Position numbers and translations under genes: made by a program. The notes beneath the pieces are model-generated. The model was not told the origin of the DNA. It did not search any database and worked only from the letters and a program-made list of their open reading frames with translations. 64,000 bases of DNA from Pseudomonas sp. M47T1 (GTDB taxonomy: Bacteria; Pseudomonadota; Gammaproteobacteria; Pseudomonadales; Pseudomonadaceae), in contig NZ_AJWX01000022.1 of assembly GCF_000263855.1 (NCBI RefSeq), positions 48,469 through 112,468 of the forward strand, given 5' to 3'. Positions within the stretch are counted from its first letter, which is position 1, and every line of letters begins with the position of its first letter. Below, one piece after another: positions 44,599 through 54,019 of the stretch.

Positions 44599-46002
44599 AT
44601 GCCAGATCCAACGGCGACATCGCCCCACGAGTCCACGCTGCAACGCAATTTGTCCAACCGCCACATCCAGTTGATAGCCATTGGCGGTGCCATTGGTACG
44701 GGCCTGTTCATGGGCTCGGGCAAAAGCATCAGCCTGGCCGGCCCCTCTATCCTGTTCGTGTACATGATCATTGGCTTCATGCTGTTCTTCGTGATGCGTG
44801 CCATGGGCGAGTTGCTGCTGTCCAACCTTGCGTACAAGTCGTTCATCGATTTCGCCACCGACCTGCTGGGCCCCTGGGCCGGTTTTTTTACCGGCTGGAC
44901 CTACTGGTTCTGCTGGATCGTGACGGGCATCGCCGACGTGATCGCGGTGTCCAGCTACGCGCACTTCTGGTTTCCCGATGCACCCCAGTGGGCTCCGGCG
45001 CTGGCGTGCGTGGGCCTGTTGCTGTCGCTGAACCTGATTACCGTAAAGCTGTTTGGCGAGATCGAGTTCTGGTTCGCCATGATCAAGCTGGTGGCCATTG
45101 CGCTGCTGGTCATCACCGGCATTTACCTGGTGGCCAGCGCGCCGGCGTCGTTGGCGGGGCATGGCCCCAGCTTGTCCAACCTGTGGAATGACGGTGGCCT
45201 GATGCCCCATGGCTGGATGGGCTTCTTCGCCGGCTTCCAAATCTCGATTTTCGCCTTCGTCGGTATCGAACTGGTGGGCACCGCGGCCGCCGAGACCAAG
45301 GACCCGCACCGCACCTTGCCACGCGCGATCAACTCGATTCCGGTGCGTATCATCCTGTTCTACGTCTTGGCGCTGGTGACCATCATGGCGGTAACACCGT
45401 GGCGTGAGGTGGTGGCCGACAAGAGTCCGTTCGTGGAACTGTTTCTGATTGCCGGCTTTCCGGCGGCTGCGGCCTGCCTCAATTTCGTGGTGCTGTCGTC
45501 GGCGGCATCGTCGGCCAACAGCGGTATTTTCTCCACCAGCCGCATGCTGTTCGGCCTGGCCCTGGAAGGCGACGCCCCGCGTTCGTTCAAGCGCCTGTCC
45601 AAGCGCTCGGTGCCTTCCAACGGCCTGCTGTTCTCCTGCGCGTGCCTGTTGCTGGGCGTGGGGGTGATCTACCTGGTGCCCGACCTGATGCACGCGTTTA
45701 CCCTGGTGACCACCTTGTCGGCGCTGCTGTTCATGTTTGTCTGGACGATCATCCTGGTGTCCTACCTGGTGTATCGCAAGCAGCGCCCGGCATTGCATCA
45801 GGCCTCGACCTACCGGATGCCTGGCGGCCCGTTGATGTGCTGGGTGACCCTGGCGTTCTTCGCGTTGATCCTGGGGCTGCTGACCCTCAAGGACGACACG
45901 CGCCAGGCGCTGTGCTTCACGCCGCTGTGGTTCGTGGTACTGGGCGTGGCCTATCCGTTCGTGCGCCGCAATTGCGCAGGCCAGTTGGCAAAGGCCAGCT
46001 GA
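44599..46002 (+). CDS. cycA: D-serine/D-alanine/glycine:proton symporter CycA
   Basis: 467-residue APC-family permease with 12 hydrophobic helices. It closely follows E. coli CycA: RNLSNRHIQLIAIGGAIGTG near 18-37, GWTYWFCWIVTGIADVI near 98-114, FFAGFQISIFAFVGIELVGT near 210-230. The start is set at the ATG at 44599 (CGGAAG 6 bases upstream). It imports small neutral amino acids, including the D forms, and D-cycloserine. It stands alone between a hypothetical gene and a regulator gene. Confidence 0.93.
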   Translation: MPDPTATSPHESTLQRNLSNRHIQLIAIGGAIGTGLFMGSGKSISLAGPSILFVYMIIGFMLFFVMRAMGELLLSNLAYKSFIDFATDLLGPWAGFFTGWTYWFCWIVTGIADVIAVSSYAHFWFPDAPQWAPALACVGLLLSLNLITVKLFGEIEFWFAMIKLVAIALLVITGIYLVASAPASLAGHGPSLSNLWNDGGLMPHGWMGFFAGFQISIFAFVGIELVGTAAAETKDPHRTLPRAINSIPVRIILFYVLALVTIMAVTPWREVVADKSPFVELFLIAGFPAAAACLNFVVLSSAASSANSGIFSTSRMLFGLALEGDAPRSFKRLSKRSVPSNGLLFSCACLLLGVGVIYLVPDLMHAFTLVTTLSALLFMFVWTIILVSYLVYRKQRPALHQASTYRMPGGPLMCWVTLAFFALILGLLTLKDDTRQALCFTPLWFVVLGVAYPFVRRNCAGQLAKAS

Positions 46003-46064
46003 GCCGACAGGCACGGGGGCGATGCAATATACTGCGCATACGCCCTTAGCAGAGCTCGCAACCC

Positions 46065-46628
46065 GTGCCCCCAGACTCCCCCCCGCGCACCTCGGTGCTG
46101 CAACACGTCAGCCACAACATCCGTCGCCTGCGCCACGCCGCCGGTTTGAGCCAGAGTGCGCTCGCCGAGCGCTCAGGGGTCAGCCGGCGCATGCTGGTGG
46201 CTATCGAGGCTGGCGAGAAGAATGTCAGCCTGGGTACCCTGGACCGCGTGGCCGAGGCATTGGATGTGGTGTTCAGCGATTTGATCCGCGCCCCTGACAA
46301 CCGCGACCCGGGGCGCATCAATGAACTGGCCTGGGCCGGCAGCCAGCCGGGCAGCAAGGCCGTGTTGCTGGCCAGCGCCCCGGCGCGGCGCGAAGTGGAG
46401 CTGTGGGAGTGGTGCCTGGCCCCCGGCGAGCAGTACCAGAGCTCGTGTGATGCCCAGGGCTTCAGCGAGCAGATCTTTGTCTACGAAGGCCGCCTGACGC
46501 TGGAGTTGGACGGCGGCGTGCAACATATCGCCGCCGGTGAGTTTTTCATGTTCGCCAGCCATCGTGCCTATGGCTATCGTAACGAGGGGGAGGTGGCGGT
46601 GCGGTTTGTGCGCAATGTGGTGTTTTAA
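46065..46628 (+). CDS. XRE-family regulator with cupin domain
   Basis: 187 residues. The XRE helix-turn-helix is near residues 17-70 (HAAGLSQSALAERSGVSRRMLVAIE). A small C-terminal cupin barrel starts at about 115 (YEGRLTLELDGGVQHIAAGEF). Translation starts at a GTG. Regulators of this build often control amino acid or polyamine genes. The gene follows cycA by 62 bases, with a -10-like TATACT in the gap, so it may control the transporter. That link is inference. Confidence 0.88.
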   Translation: MPPDSPPRTSVLQHVSHNIRRLRHAAGLSQSALAERSGVSRRMLVAIEAGEKNVSLGTLDRVAEALDVVFSDLIRAPDNRDPGRINELAWAGSQPGSKAVLLASAPARREVELWEWCLAPGEQYQSSCDAQGFSEQIFVYEGRLTLELDGGVQHIAAGEFFMFASHRAYGYRNEGEVAVRFVRNVVF

Positions 46629-46692
46629 AGCGCTTCTCTGCCGTCGGCCTGTTTGGGTAGCATAGGCACATCCGCGTAGAAGGCAGTGAAAA

Positions 46693-47670
46693 ATGACAGA
46701 CTTTCCCGAGCGTGCCCTGCCGCGCCTGTGCGTGCTGCAGTACCCTGGCGCCGAGCCATTGTGCCAGGCCGGGCTGATCGATCTGTTCGCCCGCGCCCAG
46801 CAGGTGGCGGGTGAGTTGGGCATGGCGAAAACGTCATCGTTACAGCTTGAGCTACTGGCTGTTGAGGATCAGGGTGTTTCGCCCACCGTGGTGTTCGTGC
46901 CGCCGTTGTCGGGGCCGGGCCTGCTTGATGCCGAGGCGCTGGCACCCTGGTTGGCGGCGTTGCGCCGCTGGCACGCCGGTGGCGCGCTGTTGATGGCGGT
47001 GTGTTCAGGGGCGTGGCTGTTGGCAATGGCCGGTTTGCTGCAAGGTCGCCGGGCCACCTTGCATTGGGATCACGCCATGGCGCTGGCGGCGCACTTCCCG
47101 CAAATCAAGGTGCTGCCCCATGAGGTGGCGGTGGATGAGGGCGACCTGGTGACGTCCTCGGGTACCTTGGCGTGGCAGCACTTGGGCCTGGCGGTGCTGG
47201 CCCATTACTGGGGCGCGTCGCTGGCGGTGGAAACCCACGGCTGGCTGCACGTGCCGATGCGTGACGAACCGTTGCCGCCCAGCCCATTCCAGCCGCGGCT
47301 GGAACATGGCAATGCGGCGGTGCTGAAGGTGCAATTGTGGTTGCAGGGTAACCGCGCTATGGGCGTGACCCTGGATGAAATGGCTGCGTGCGCCGGGCTG
47401 GAGCCGCGTACCTTCCTGCGGCGCTTCCATGCCTGCACCGGGCTCAAGCCTACCGAGTACTGCCAGCACCTGCGGATTGCCCGTGCGTGCCATTTGCTGG
47501 AGACCAGCCAGCGCAACGTCGATCAGATCGCCGCCAGCGTCGGCTACCAGGACGTCGGCGCGCTGCGCAAGATATTTCAGCGGGTGACGGGCTACGCGTT
47601 GAGCGAGTACCGCGACAAATACGGCTTGCGCAACCTGTACCGCCCCATAGCCCTGCGCGGTCGCCTGTAA
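46693..47670 (+). CDS. GlxA-type AraC-family regulator
   Basis: 325 residues. An N-terminal DJ-1/PfpI-like amidotransferase fold (about 10-190) has a Cys in LMAVCSGAWLLA near 105. The C-terminal AraC DNA-binding domain has two HTH units (VTLDEMAACAGLEPRTFLRRF; VDQIAASVGYQDVGALRKIF). Members regulate amino-acid or quaternary-amine catabolism. No target operon is adjacent except cycA and the metal ATPase operon on the opposite strand. Confidence 0.9.
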   Translation: MTDFPERALPRLCVLQYPGAEPLCQAGLIDLFARAQQVAGELGMAKTSSLQLELLAVEDQGVSPTVVFVPPLSGPGLLDAEALAPWLAALRRWHAGGALLMAVCSGAWLLAMAGLLQGRRATLHWDHAMALAAHFPQIKVLPHEVAVDEGDLVTSSGTLAWQHLGLAVLAHYWGASLAVETHGWLHVPMRDEPLPPSPFQPRLEHGNAAVLKVQLWLQGNRAMGVTLDEMAACAGLEPRTFLRRFHACTGLKPTEYCQHLRIARACHLLETSQRNVDQIAASVGYQDVGALRKIFQRVTGYALSEYRDKYGLRNLYRPIALRGRL

Positions 47671-47742
47671 CCGCTGTTGAAGGCTACGTCTTGCGATGCG
47701 GTGTGTCAGGCAGTGCGCGGCGTCAGTGGCGCGCCTGCGTCT

Positions 47743-49686
47743 TTACTTCAACGGCTCTTCGATGCGCAGCAGGCGCCCGGCGTTGCCCAGCACCAGCAAA
47801 GTACTCAAGTTGTGCAGCAAGGCCGCCACCACTGCGCCCGCCACGCCCAACATGCCGAAGGCAGCCGCGGCGACGATGGCCAGGGTCCAGCCCAGGCCGA
47901 TGGCGACGTTGACCTGCAAAGTACGCCGGCACTGACGGCTCAGGCGCACGCAGGTGCCCAGGCGTCGCAGATCGCTGCCGATCAGCACGATGTCGGCCGA
48001 GGCCAGGGCGATGTCGGCGCCGCCGGCGCCCATGGCCACACCCACCACGCCGGCTTTCAGGGCCAGTGAGTCGTTGATGCCGTCGCCCACCACCAGTGGC
48101 CGGAAGCCGTTGGCGATCTCGTTGGTCACCCGGTGCAGCTTGTCTTCAGGCAGCGCCTGGGCGATTACGTCCTTGATGCCCACCTGGGCCGCCAGGGCAT
48201 TGGCCACGGGCAGGCGGTCGCCGGTCAGCAGCAGTTGCCGGCCCAGGCCCAACTCGCGTAGGTCGGCCATGGCCGCGGCGGCCTCGGGGCGTACCTGGTC
48301 GGCCAGCAGCATCCAGGCCAGGAAGCGGCCGTTGAGCGCCAGCCCGGCGATGGGGCCATCATGCTCGGGCACCGGCGGCAGGTCGATGCCCAGTTGCTGG
48401 AATAGCTCGGCGCGGCCCAGGGCGGCTTCACCGTGCGTGGTCTGGGCGATCACGCCCAGGCCCTGGCGCTCGCGCAGTTGCTCCAGGGGGTGGTAGGCGT
48501 CCTGGGGCACCAGCGTGGCCAGGGCGCGGCTGACCGGGTGGCTGCTGGCCGCGCCAAGGCTGGCGGCCAGGTGTAGCAGGGTCGACTCCTCGGCCGTGCT
48601 GCCCGGCGTGCACTCCAGGCGTTGCAGGTGCAGTGCGCCGTAGGTGAGGGTGCCGGTCTTGTCGATCACCAGCGAGCTCAGGTCAGCGAACTCTTCCAGG
48701 AACGCCGAACTGCGGATCAGGATGCCATGGCGAGCCGCCACGGCAATGCCGGCGATGGCCGTGGCCGGTGCCGACAGCACCAGCGCACACGGGCAGGCGG
48801 CTACCAATACGGCCAGCATGGCCTGCGGGTCGTTGGTGATGAACCAGGTCACGGCCGCAATCATCAGCACCAGTACCATGTACTGGCCGGCATAGCGCTC
48901 CAGCAGACGGGTGATGGGCGGCTTCGACTGCTCGGCTTTCTGCATCAGGGCAATGACCTTGCCCAGGGTGGAATCTTCGCCCGTGCGCGACACCTCAATG
49001 CGCAACAGGCCATCCAGGTTGATGGCGCCACCGAACACGTCCATGCCCGGGGCGGCCTGGACCGGTACCGACTCACCGGTGATGGGCGCGGTGTCGAGGC
49101 TGGCCTGGCCTTCCAGCACGCGGCCGTCGGCCGGTACCCGGTCGCCGGCGCGCACTTCCACCTGATCGCCGGCCTTGAGGCTGGCGTTGTCCACTTCGCT
49201 GATGCTGCCGTCGCTGGCGATCAGCCGTGCATGGCTGCGAGTGAGCTTGCCCAGTGACTCGATGGCCTCCTGGGAGCCGATGACACTGCGCTCTTCAAGC
49301 ACGTGGCCGAAGATCATCAGAATGGGCAACAGCGCCGCGGTCAGCAGGTCACCGGTGGCCCAGGCGCCCAGCAGCGCCACGGCCACCAACTGGTCGGTGA
49401 GGCCATGCAGGCTGGGGTGGCGGATACTGAACCAGGCCGAGCGCAGTACCGGGATGGCCACCAGCAACGAGGCCACGCCGAACAGAATCTGCGCCACGCC
49501 GTCTTGCTGCGGGTCGAACCAGTGCCAGCCCAGGCCCAGGGCCAGCAGGCCCAGGGCGATCATCGCCAGGCTCAACTGGCGGGCAGCGCTGCGGCGTTCG
49601 TCGACGCTGAGCATGCCGCCGGTGAGGTGGCCGTGGGAGTGCCCATGGTGGGCATGGCCGTGGTGGTGATGCGAATGCGCACTCAT
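47743..49686 (-). CDS. P1B-type heavy-metal translocating ATPase with His-rich N-terminus
   Basis: 647-residue P-type ATPase. Residues 4-20 contain 11 His, replacing a usual heavy-metal-associated domain. The TGES actuator is at 203-206, the CPC membrane metal site at 298-300, the phosphorylation site DKTGT at 342-346, the SSHP nucleotide motif near 392 and GDGIND near 555. The His-rich tail suggests Zn, Ni, Co or Cu(II) rather than Cu(I). It overlaps the end of an SPFH gene by four bases and is the last gene of that operon. Confidence 0.92.
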   Translation of the reverse strand: MSAHSHHHHGHAHHGHSHGHLTGGMLSVDERRSAARQLSLAMIALGLLALGLGWHWFDPQQDGVAQILFGVASLLVAIPVLRSAWFSIRHPSLHGLTDQLVAVALLGAWATGDLLTAALLPILMIFGHVLEERSVIGSQEAIESLGKLTRSHARLIASDGSISEVDNASLKAGDQVEVRAGDRVPADGRVLEGQASLDTAPITGESVPVQAAPGMDVFGGAINLDGLLRIEVSRTGEDSTLGKVIALMQKAEQSKPPITRLLERYAGQYMVLVLMIAAVTWFITNDPQAMLAVLVAACPCALVLSAPATAIAGIAVAARHGILIRSSAFLEEFADLSSLVIDKTGTLTYGALHLQRLECTPGSTAEESTLLHLAASLGAASSHPVSRALATLVPQDAYHPLEQLRERQGLGVIAQTTHGEAALGRAELFQQLGIDLPPVPEHDGPIAGLALNGRFLAWMLLADQVRPEAAAAMADLRELGLGRQLLLTGDRLPVANALAAQVGIKDVIAQALPEDKLHRVTNEIANGFRPLVVGDGINDSLALKAGVVGVAMGAGGADIALASADIVLIGSDLRRLGTCVRLSRQCRRTLQVNVAIGLGWTLAIVAAAAFGMLGVAGAVVAALLHNLSTLLVLGNAGRLLRIEEPLK

Positions 49687-50729
49687 GGTTGGCTGCCTTG
49701 CAGAATCAGACGGGCGTCGTCATGGGGATCGACGGTGGTGACCGACCCGGCTTTTTGCAGAATGGCCGGGATACGCTCGCGGTACAGGCGCTGCAGCAGG
49801 CCCGGGTCACTGTGGTCGCGTTGGGTTTGGGCCAGGCTGGCGATAGTGGCGGTATCAGCCTGGGCCTTGGCCAGGCGCTCGCTGGCCTGGGCATGGGCCA
49901 CTTGCAGGGTGCGGTCAGCCTCCTGGGTGGCGGCCTGGGTGACCTTGGCCGAGTCGTTTCGGGCTGCGGCGATGTTCTGTTCGGCCTTCTGGCTGGCCGT
50001 GAGCACCGCGTTGAAGGCATTGACCGCGCCGTCGGGCAGGCTCGATTGCAGGTCCACACGTTCGATGTGCACGCCCAGGCCGGCGCCTTGGGCCTGCAAG
50101 GCGTCGAGGCTGTGGTTGATGCCCTGCATCAGGTCGCCGCGCAGACGCTCGCGGCGCTCGGCGGCCTGGCTGTCGCTGCCCACCAGTTCGGGGCGCGCCA
50201 CCAGGATGGTGTCCAGGTCGCGGGACGCGGAGACCGCCACGGCGCTGCGGGCGACCAATCGGTCCAGTGCCGCGGTCATGTTGGCGCTTTGCAGCACATA
50301 CTGGTACGGGTCGACGACCTTGTAGAAGATGCGCACGTCCAGTTGCACCACGCCAGCGTCACCGGTCAGCAGGTAACCGGCGCCCGCCACCGCGTCGCTA
50401 TTGGGCGAGGTGTTGGGGTCGATGTTGCGTGTCTGGTTCTCGCGCAGCAGGGTTTCCACCCGCTGTTCGATCACCCGGTCAGCCGAGGGCAGCATCACCA
50501 CCTGTTCGAACGGGCGGGGCCAGGCCAGCAGCAGGCCGGCGCTGTGGATGCGCTCCAGGGCGCCCATGCGCAGCACCACGGCGCGGCTTTCGGGGCCCAC
50601 CTGGCGGATGTTTGAGACGGCCCAGCCGAAGGCGGCCAGCAGGGTCACGCCGTACAGCGCCAGGAAGGTCAGGCGCCCGGCCTGCATCCACGGGCTGGGC
50701 ACGCGGGGCGCGGGGGCGGCACCACTCAT
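49683..50729 (-). CDS. SPFH-domain membrane protein (HflK/HflC-like), third of three
   Basis: 348 residues with one N-terminal membrane helix (LTFLALYGVTLLAAFGWAV, about 19-37), then an SPFH/Band 7 domain and a long Ala/Gln/Glu-rich coiled coil at about 230-310 (ASERLAKAQADTATIASLAQ). Family proteins build ring- or cage-like membrane assemblies that control proteases or other membrane proteins. Start and stop overlap the neighbouring genes by four bases each. It is annotated in relatives as protease modulator HflK, but it is not next to hfq/hflX and is not the housekeeping copy. Confidence 0.85.
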   Translation of the reverse strand: MSGAAPAPRVPSPWMQAGRLTFLALYGVTLLAAFGWAVSNIRQVGPESRAVVLRMGALERIHSAGLLLAWPRPFEQVVMLPSADRVIEQRVETLLRENQTRNIDPNTSPNSDAVAGAGYLLTGDAGVVQLDVRIFYKVVDPYQYVLQSANMTAALDRLVARSAVAVSASRDLDTILVARPELVGSDSQAAERRERLRGDLMQGINHSLDALQAQGAGLGVHIERVDLQSSLPDGAVNAFNAVLTASQKAEQNIAAARNDSAKVTQAATQEADRTLQVAHAQASERLAKAQADTATIASLAQTQRDHSDPGLLQRLYRERIPAILQKAGSVTTVDPHDDARLILQGSQP

Positions 50730-51769
50730 GGCTTGGCACCGTTGCCCGCGTTGGCCGGGGCCGCCAATTGCGGCGGGCCGTCCACCAGGGCACGGAACGG
50801 CGCGGCGTCGGTGCGCAGCACCAGGCGCGTGCCCGAGTTGACGATGGTGCCCAGGGTGTCCAGCGAGCGCAGCAAGTTATACAGCTCGGGCGAACCGGCG
50901 TAGGCCTTGCCGTAGATTTGCGCAGCTTGCACCCGTGACTGCGCTTCGACGTCAGCGGCCTTCACCGTGGCGTCGGCCTGCAGGATGCGTGCGTCGCGCT
51001 CGGCGGCCGAACGGATCTCGGCGGCCTGGCGCTTGCCTTCGGCGGTGCGCTCGGTGGCAATGGTCTCGCGCTCGGCGCGCATGCGCTCCACGGTGGCGTT
51101 GAGGGTCACGGCCGGCAAAGTCAGGCGTTCGATGCCCACTTGCAGCACACGCACGCCGTAGGTGTCGAGCAACTGCTTGGCGATTTGCTGGCGCACGTGG
51201 TCTTCGAAGTCGGCGATCTGCACCTTGTTGGCGTCGGTATTGACCAGCGCCGACAGGTCGAAGCCGCTGGCGCTGGTTTCCAGCGCCGAGCCCAGGAAGG
51301 TGCGGATCTGCCGCGCGGCTTCGTCGGGCTGGTTCTGCACGGCGCGCATGAAGCGCTGCACGTTGGCGTTGTCGCCCTGCACCTGCCAGGCCACATACGC
51401 CTGCACTATGATGCGCAGGCCGTCTCGGGTACCCACGTCCTGCAGGCCGCTGGAGGTGGTGCGCAGGCGCAGATCCACCGGTACGGCGGATTCGAACGGG
51501 ATCGGCAGGCGCCAGGCCAGGCCCGGTTGCAGCAGCACGCGCGAGGGGTTGCCGAAGCGGGTGATGACCGTGGCTTCGCCGCTGCGTACCTGCACCAGGC
51601 AGGCGGTGGCGGCGGCAAACAGCACCAGCAACGCGGCGATGCCAATGCGCTTCCAGGGGCGCGACGGCGTGGCGTCGTCGTGATCATGGCCGTGGTGCGC
51701 GTGGTCATGATCGTGATGGTCGTGGGCGTGATCGTGGCCCGCGTGGTTATGCGATGAACTCAAAATCAT
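50726..51769 (-). CDS. SPFH-domain membrane protein (HflC-like) with His-rich N-terminus
   Basis: 347 residues. The first 30 residues contain 13 His and many Asp, then comes a membrane helix (IGIAALLVLFAAATACLVQV, about 42-61) and an SPFH domain with a coiled-coil region rich in Ala, Glu and Arg near 225-275. The ATG at 51769 lies only 2 bases after AGGAG; the TTG at 51763 has better spacing and may be the true start. The tail would face the cytoplasm if topology follows HflC with N-in orientation, and could bind the metal handled by the ATPase of the operon. Confidence 0.85.
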   Translation of the reverse strand: MILSSSHNHAGHDHAHDHHDHDHAHHGHDHDDATPSRPWKRIGIAALLVLFAAATACLVQVRSGEATVITRFGNPSRVLLQPGLAWRLPIPFESAVPVDLRLRTTSSGLQDVGTRDGLRIIVQAYVAWQVQGDNANVQRFMRAVQNQPDEAARQIRTFLGSALETSASGFDLSALVNTDANKVQIADFEDHVRQQIAKQLLDTYGVRVLQVGIERLTLPAVTLNATVERMRAERETIATERTAEGKRQAAEIRSAAERDARILQADATVKAADVEAQSRVQAAQIYGKAYAGSPELYNLLRSLDTLGTIVNSGTRLVLRTDAAPFRALVDGPPQLAAPANAGNGAKP

Positions 51770-51784
51770 TACTCCTGCGGGCCG

Positions 51785-53719
51785 TTACTGGCGTGGCTGG
51801 CCGGGGTCGACCGGCGCGGCAAAGGTTCTCAGGTCCAGGGTTGGCGGCTCGTCCCGGGCAATGCGGTGGTCCAGGATCAACGCCTTGGCGTTGGCCATGC
51901 CCTGCGCCAGCTGGCTGAAATACTGTTCATTGATGAACGCCTGGCCGGCGCTGTGCCAGGCCTGCAGTTCGGCACCGAAGCGCAGGTCGGCGGCCTTGGC
52001 GGTGCTCAGGGTCTCGGCGCTGCCGGCCTGGGCGTTGTCGGTGGCCATGCTGGCATCGGTGTGGGCCTGGTTGGTGGTGACGCTGGCGTTGCCGCGCTCA
52101 CGGGAGATCAGCGCCTGGGCGCCGATCTGCGCGGCCTGCACGCCGTGGTAGGCGTCGGCGGCACCGGCCGGCGGGTGAATGGCTTCCACCACCGTGGCCA
52201 GCAGTTCCACACCGGTGTCCAGGCGGTCGAGGTCGGCCTGCACCTGCTTGCCGATTTCGTCGCCCAGTTGCGCGCGGGCCTCGCCGAGCATGTCGTCCAG
52301 CTCACGGCCAGCCAGTTGATGCACCAGCACACGGCTCGCCGTGCTGCGGATCAGCGCCGGTACATCGGCGCTGTTGTAGGTAGCGGCCAGCGCTGCCTGG
52401 TCAGTGAGGCCGATGCGGTACACGAACCGCACGTCCATGTTCACCACCTGGAAGCTTTGCTTGTCACCGGCGCTGCTGGCAATGACCTGGGATTTCTCGG
52501 CGCGGTGCGAGGCGTCCCACAGGCGGTTGGCGCTGACTGGGGCAGGGCCGTCGGCGCTGCTCTGGTCGTCGCTGGCGCCGCCTTCGGCGCTGGTGGCCAG
52601 TTCATGGATGACGCCGTTTTCCACCGCGCGCACCTGGCCAAACGGCCATGGCAGGCCCACGTGCAAGCCGGGGTTGTAGACGGTGACGGGTTTGCCGAAC
52701 TGCTCGTAAACGGCACGGCCGTTCATGGGCACCTGGGTGACGCCGCTCAGCAGCCAGCCGATCACCGCGATCAGGCTGAGCACCGGCAGGCTGGCGCGGC
52801 GCATGAAGCCCAGCGCCCAGATCTGCCGCAGGTCGATGCCGAAGCGCTGTTGCATCTCGTCCTGCAGGCGGCGCAGCGGGCGCGGTGGCCAGTGCAGCAG
52901 GCCGGCCACCAGGCTGTCGGCGACCATTTGCGGTTCCAGGCTGGCGCGTTGCGGGCTGAACACCGACAGCAATGCGCGCAGCAGCAGTTCCAGTGCCGCC
53001 AGGGCCGGCAGCAGCCCGGCCAGTACCGCCACGCGCAGTGGCCACACCGCCTCGCCGTTGGCGAAGAACAGGCAGGTGGCGGCCAGTAACAGGCTGGCCA
53101 GGGTGATACGCAGTTGCAGCGCCAGCCCCGAGGCCTCTGGCCATTCCTGCGGGTCGGTGGCGCTGAGGTGGCGCTCCAGTACCAACAGGGCGAAGGCTAC
53201 TACGAGCAAAACGGCGGCGATGGCGTAGGCGCTTTGGCCTATTGCCTGGGGGGCCAGGTTCAGGTTCCAGCCGTAGTCCACCAACAGCATGGCCAGCACG
53301 CTGGCGGCCATCAACCACAGCGCGCCGACGCCCAGGCGTTCCAGCCATAGCGCCAGGGTATCGCCGGCACGGTCAAGCAGGCGGTCGTAGGCACCGGCGG
53401 GTTCATCCTGCACCCATTCGGTAGCGTGCCCAGCCAGGGGCTTGCCATCGAGTGCTGCCTGCCGCCACTGGGCAATACGCCAGGCCCACTGGCTGGCGCC
53501 CAGCAGCGTCAGGCAGCTGGCCGCCACGCCGCACAGCAGCGGCAACCACAGGGTGTCGCGGGTGAACAGCTCGATGAAAATACCGCCCAGCAGGGCCAGC
53601 AACAGCAGCGCCCCCAGCCCCAGCATCAGGCCGAACAGGCGTCGTGCCTGCCAGCCGGCGCGCACGAAGCGCGGCAAGGCGTGCAGGTCGCCAGCCGACG
53701 AATCCAGATCAACTCTCAT
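51785..53719 (-). CDS. Large SPFH-domain membrane protein with multi-helix N-terminal domain
   Basis: 644 residues. The start is set at the ATG at 53719 (GGAG 5 bases upstream). The first ~310 residues hold about six to eight membrane helices, absent from classical HflK. Then comes a further helix (ASLPVLSLIAVIGWLLSGV) and an SPFH domain from about 325 (YEQFGKPVTVYNPGLHVGLPWP). An Ala/Asp-rich coiled coil lies near 540-590. It is the first gene of the four-gene operon and probably scaffolds the two smaller SPFH proteins in the inner membrane. Confidence 0.8.
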   Translation of the reverse strand: MRVDLDSSAGDLHALPRFVRAGWQARRLFGLMLGLGALLLLALLGGIFIELFTRDTLWLPLLCGVAASCLTLLGASQWAWRIAQWRQAALDGKPLAGHATEWVQDEPAGAYDRLLDRAGDTLALWLERLGVGALWLMAASVLAMLLVDYGWNLNLAPQAIGQSAYAIAAVLLVVAFALLVLERHLSATDPQEWPEASGLALQLRITLASLLLAATCLFFANGEAVWPLRVAVLAGLLPALAALELLLRALLSVFSPQRASLEPQMVADSLVAGLLHWPPRPLRRLQDEMQQRFGIDLRQIWALGFMRRASLPVLSLIAVIGWLLSGVTQVPMNGRAVYEQFGKPVTVYNPGLHVGLPWPFGQVRAVENGVIHELATSAEGGASDDQSSADGPAPVSANRLWDASHRAEKSQVIASSAGDKQSFQVVNMDVRFVYRIGLTDQAALAATYNSADVPALIRSTASRVLVHQLAGRELDDMLGEARAQLGDEIGKQVQADLDRLDTGVELLATVVEAIHPPAGAADAYHGVQAAQIGAQALISRERGNASVTTNQAHTDASMATDNAQAGSAETLSTAKAADLRFGAELQAWHSAGQAFINEQYFSQLAQGMANAKALILDHRIARDEPPTLDLRTFAAPVDPGQPRQ

Positions 53720-54019
53720 CAAATCTCCATACGCTCGCACAGGCAGGTGCGCGGCCCGAGGCGGGGCCGTTGCGGTTCAACGGTTGAATAAAACAGACGC
53801 ACAGGCGACCGGGCAGTCTACGCGCATAAGGTAACTGTATAACACTGGTCGTCAAATTTTCGTTTCACGCCCCGGTCCAACGGCCCGCACTGTGCAACGA
53901 GCGCTTGCTTGAGTGGGTGAATGTTTGTTCAGTTTTCAAGCCCTGCAGGCGCCTGCTGCCGAAGATCGGGAACCTGTTTATGATAGTCCCGGCAACTTCA
54001 CTTACGGCAGTGAGCACCC
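53720..54019. promoter_or_regulatory. Divergent promoter region
   Basis: 300 bases between the SPFH operon and a flavoprotein gene. A -10-like TATGAT at about 53979 faces the flavoprotein gene. An AT-richer stretch (AAGGTAACTGTATAACACTG) at about 53830-53850 may serve the SPFH operon. No metal-responsive operator was recognised. Confidence 0.4.

Noticed and set aside
49683..51769. Housekeeping hflK-hflC pair
   Set aside because: The pair is not beside hfq, hflX or purA, carries a His-rich tail and is joined to a metal ATPase, so it is a paralogous set.
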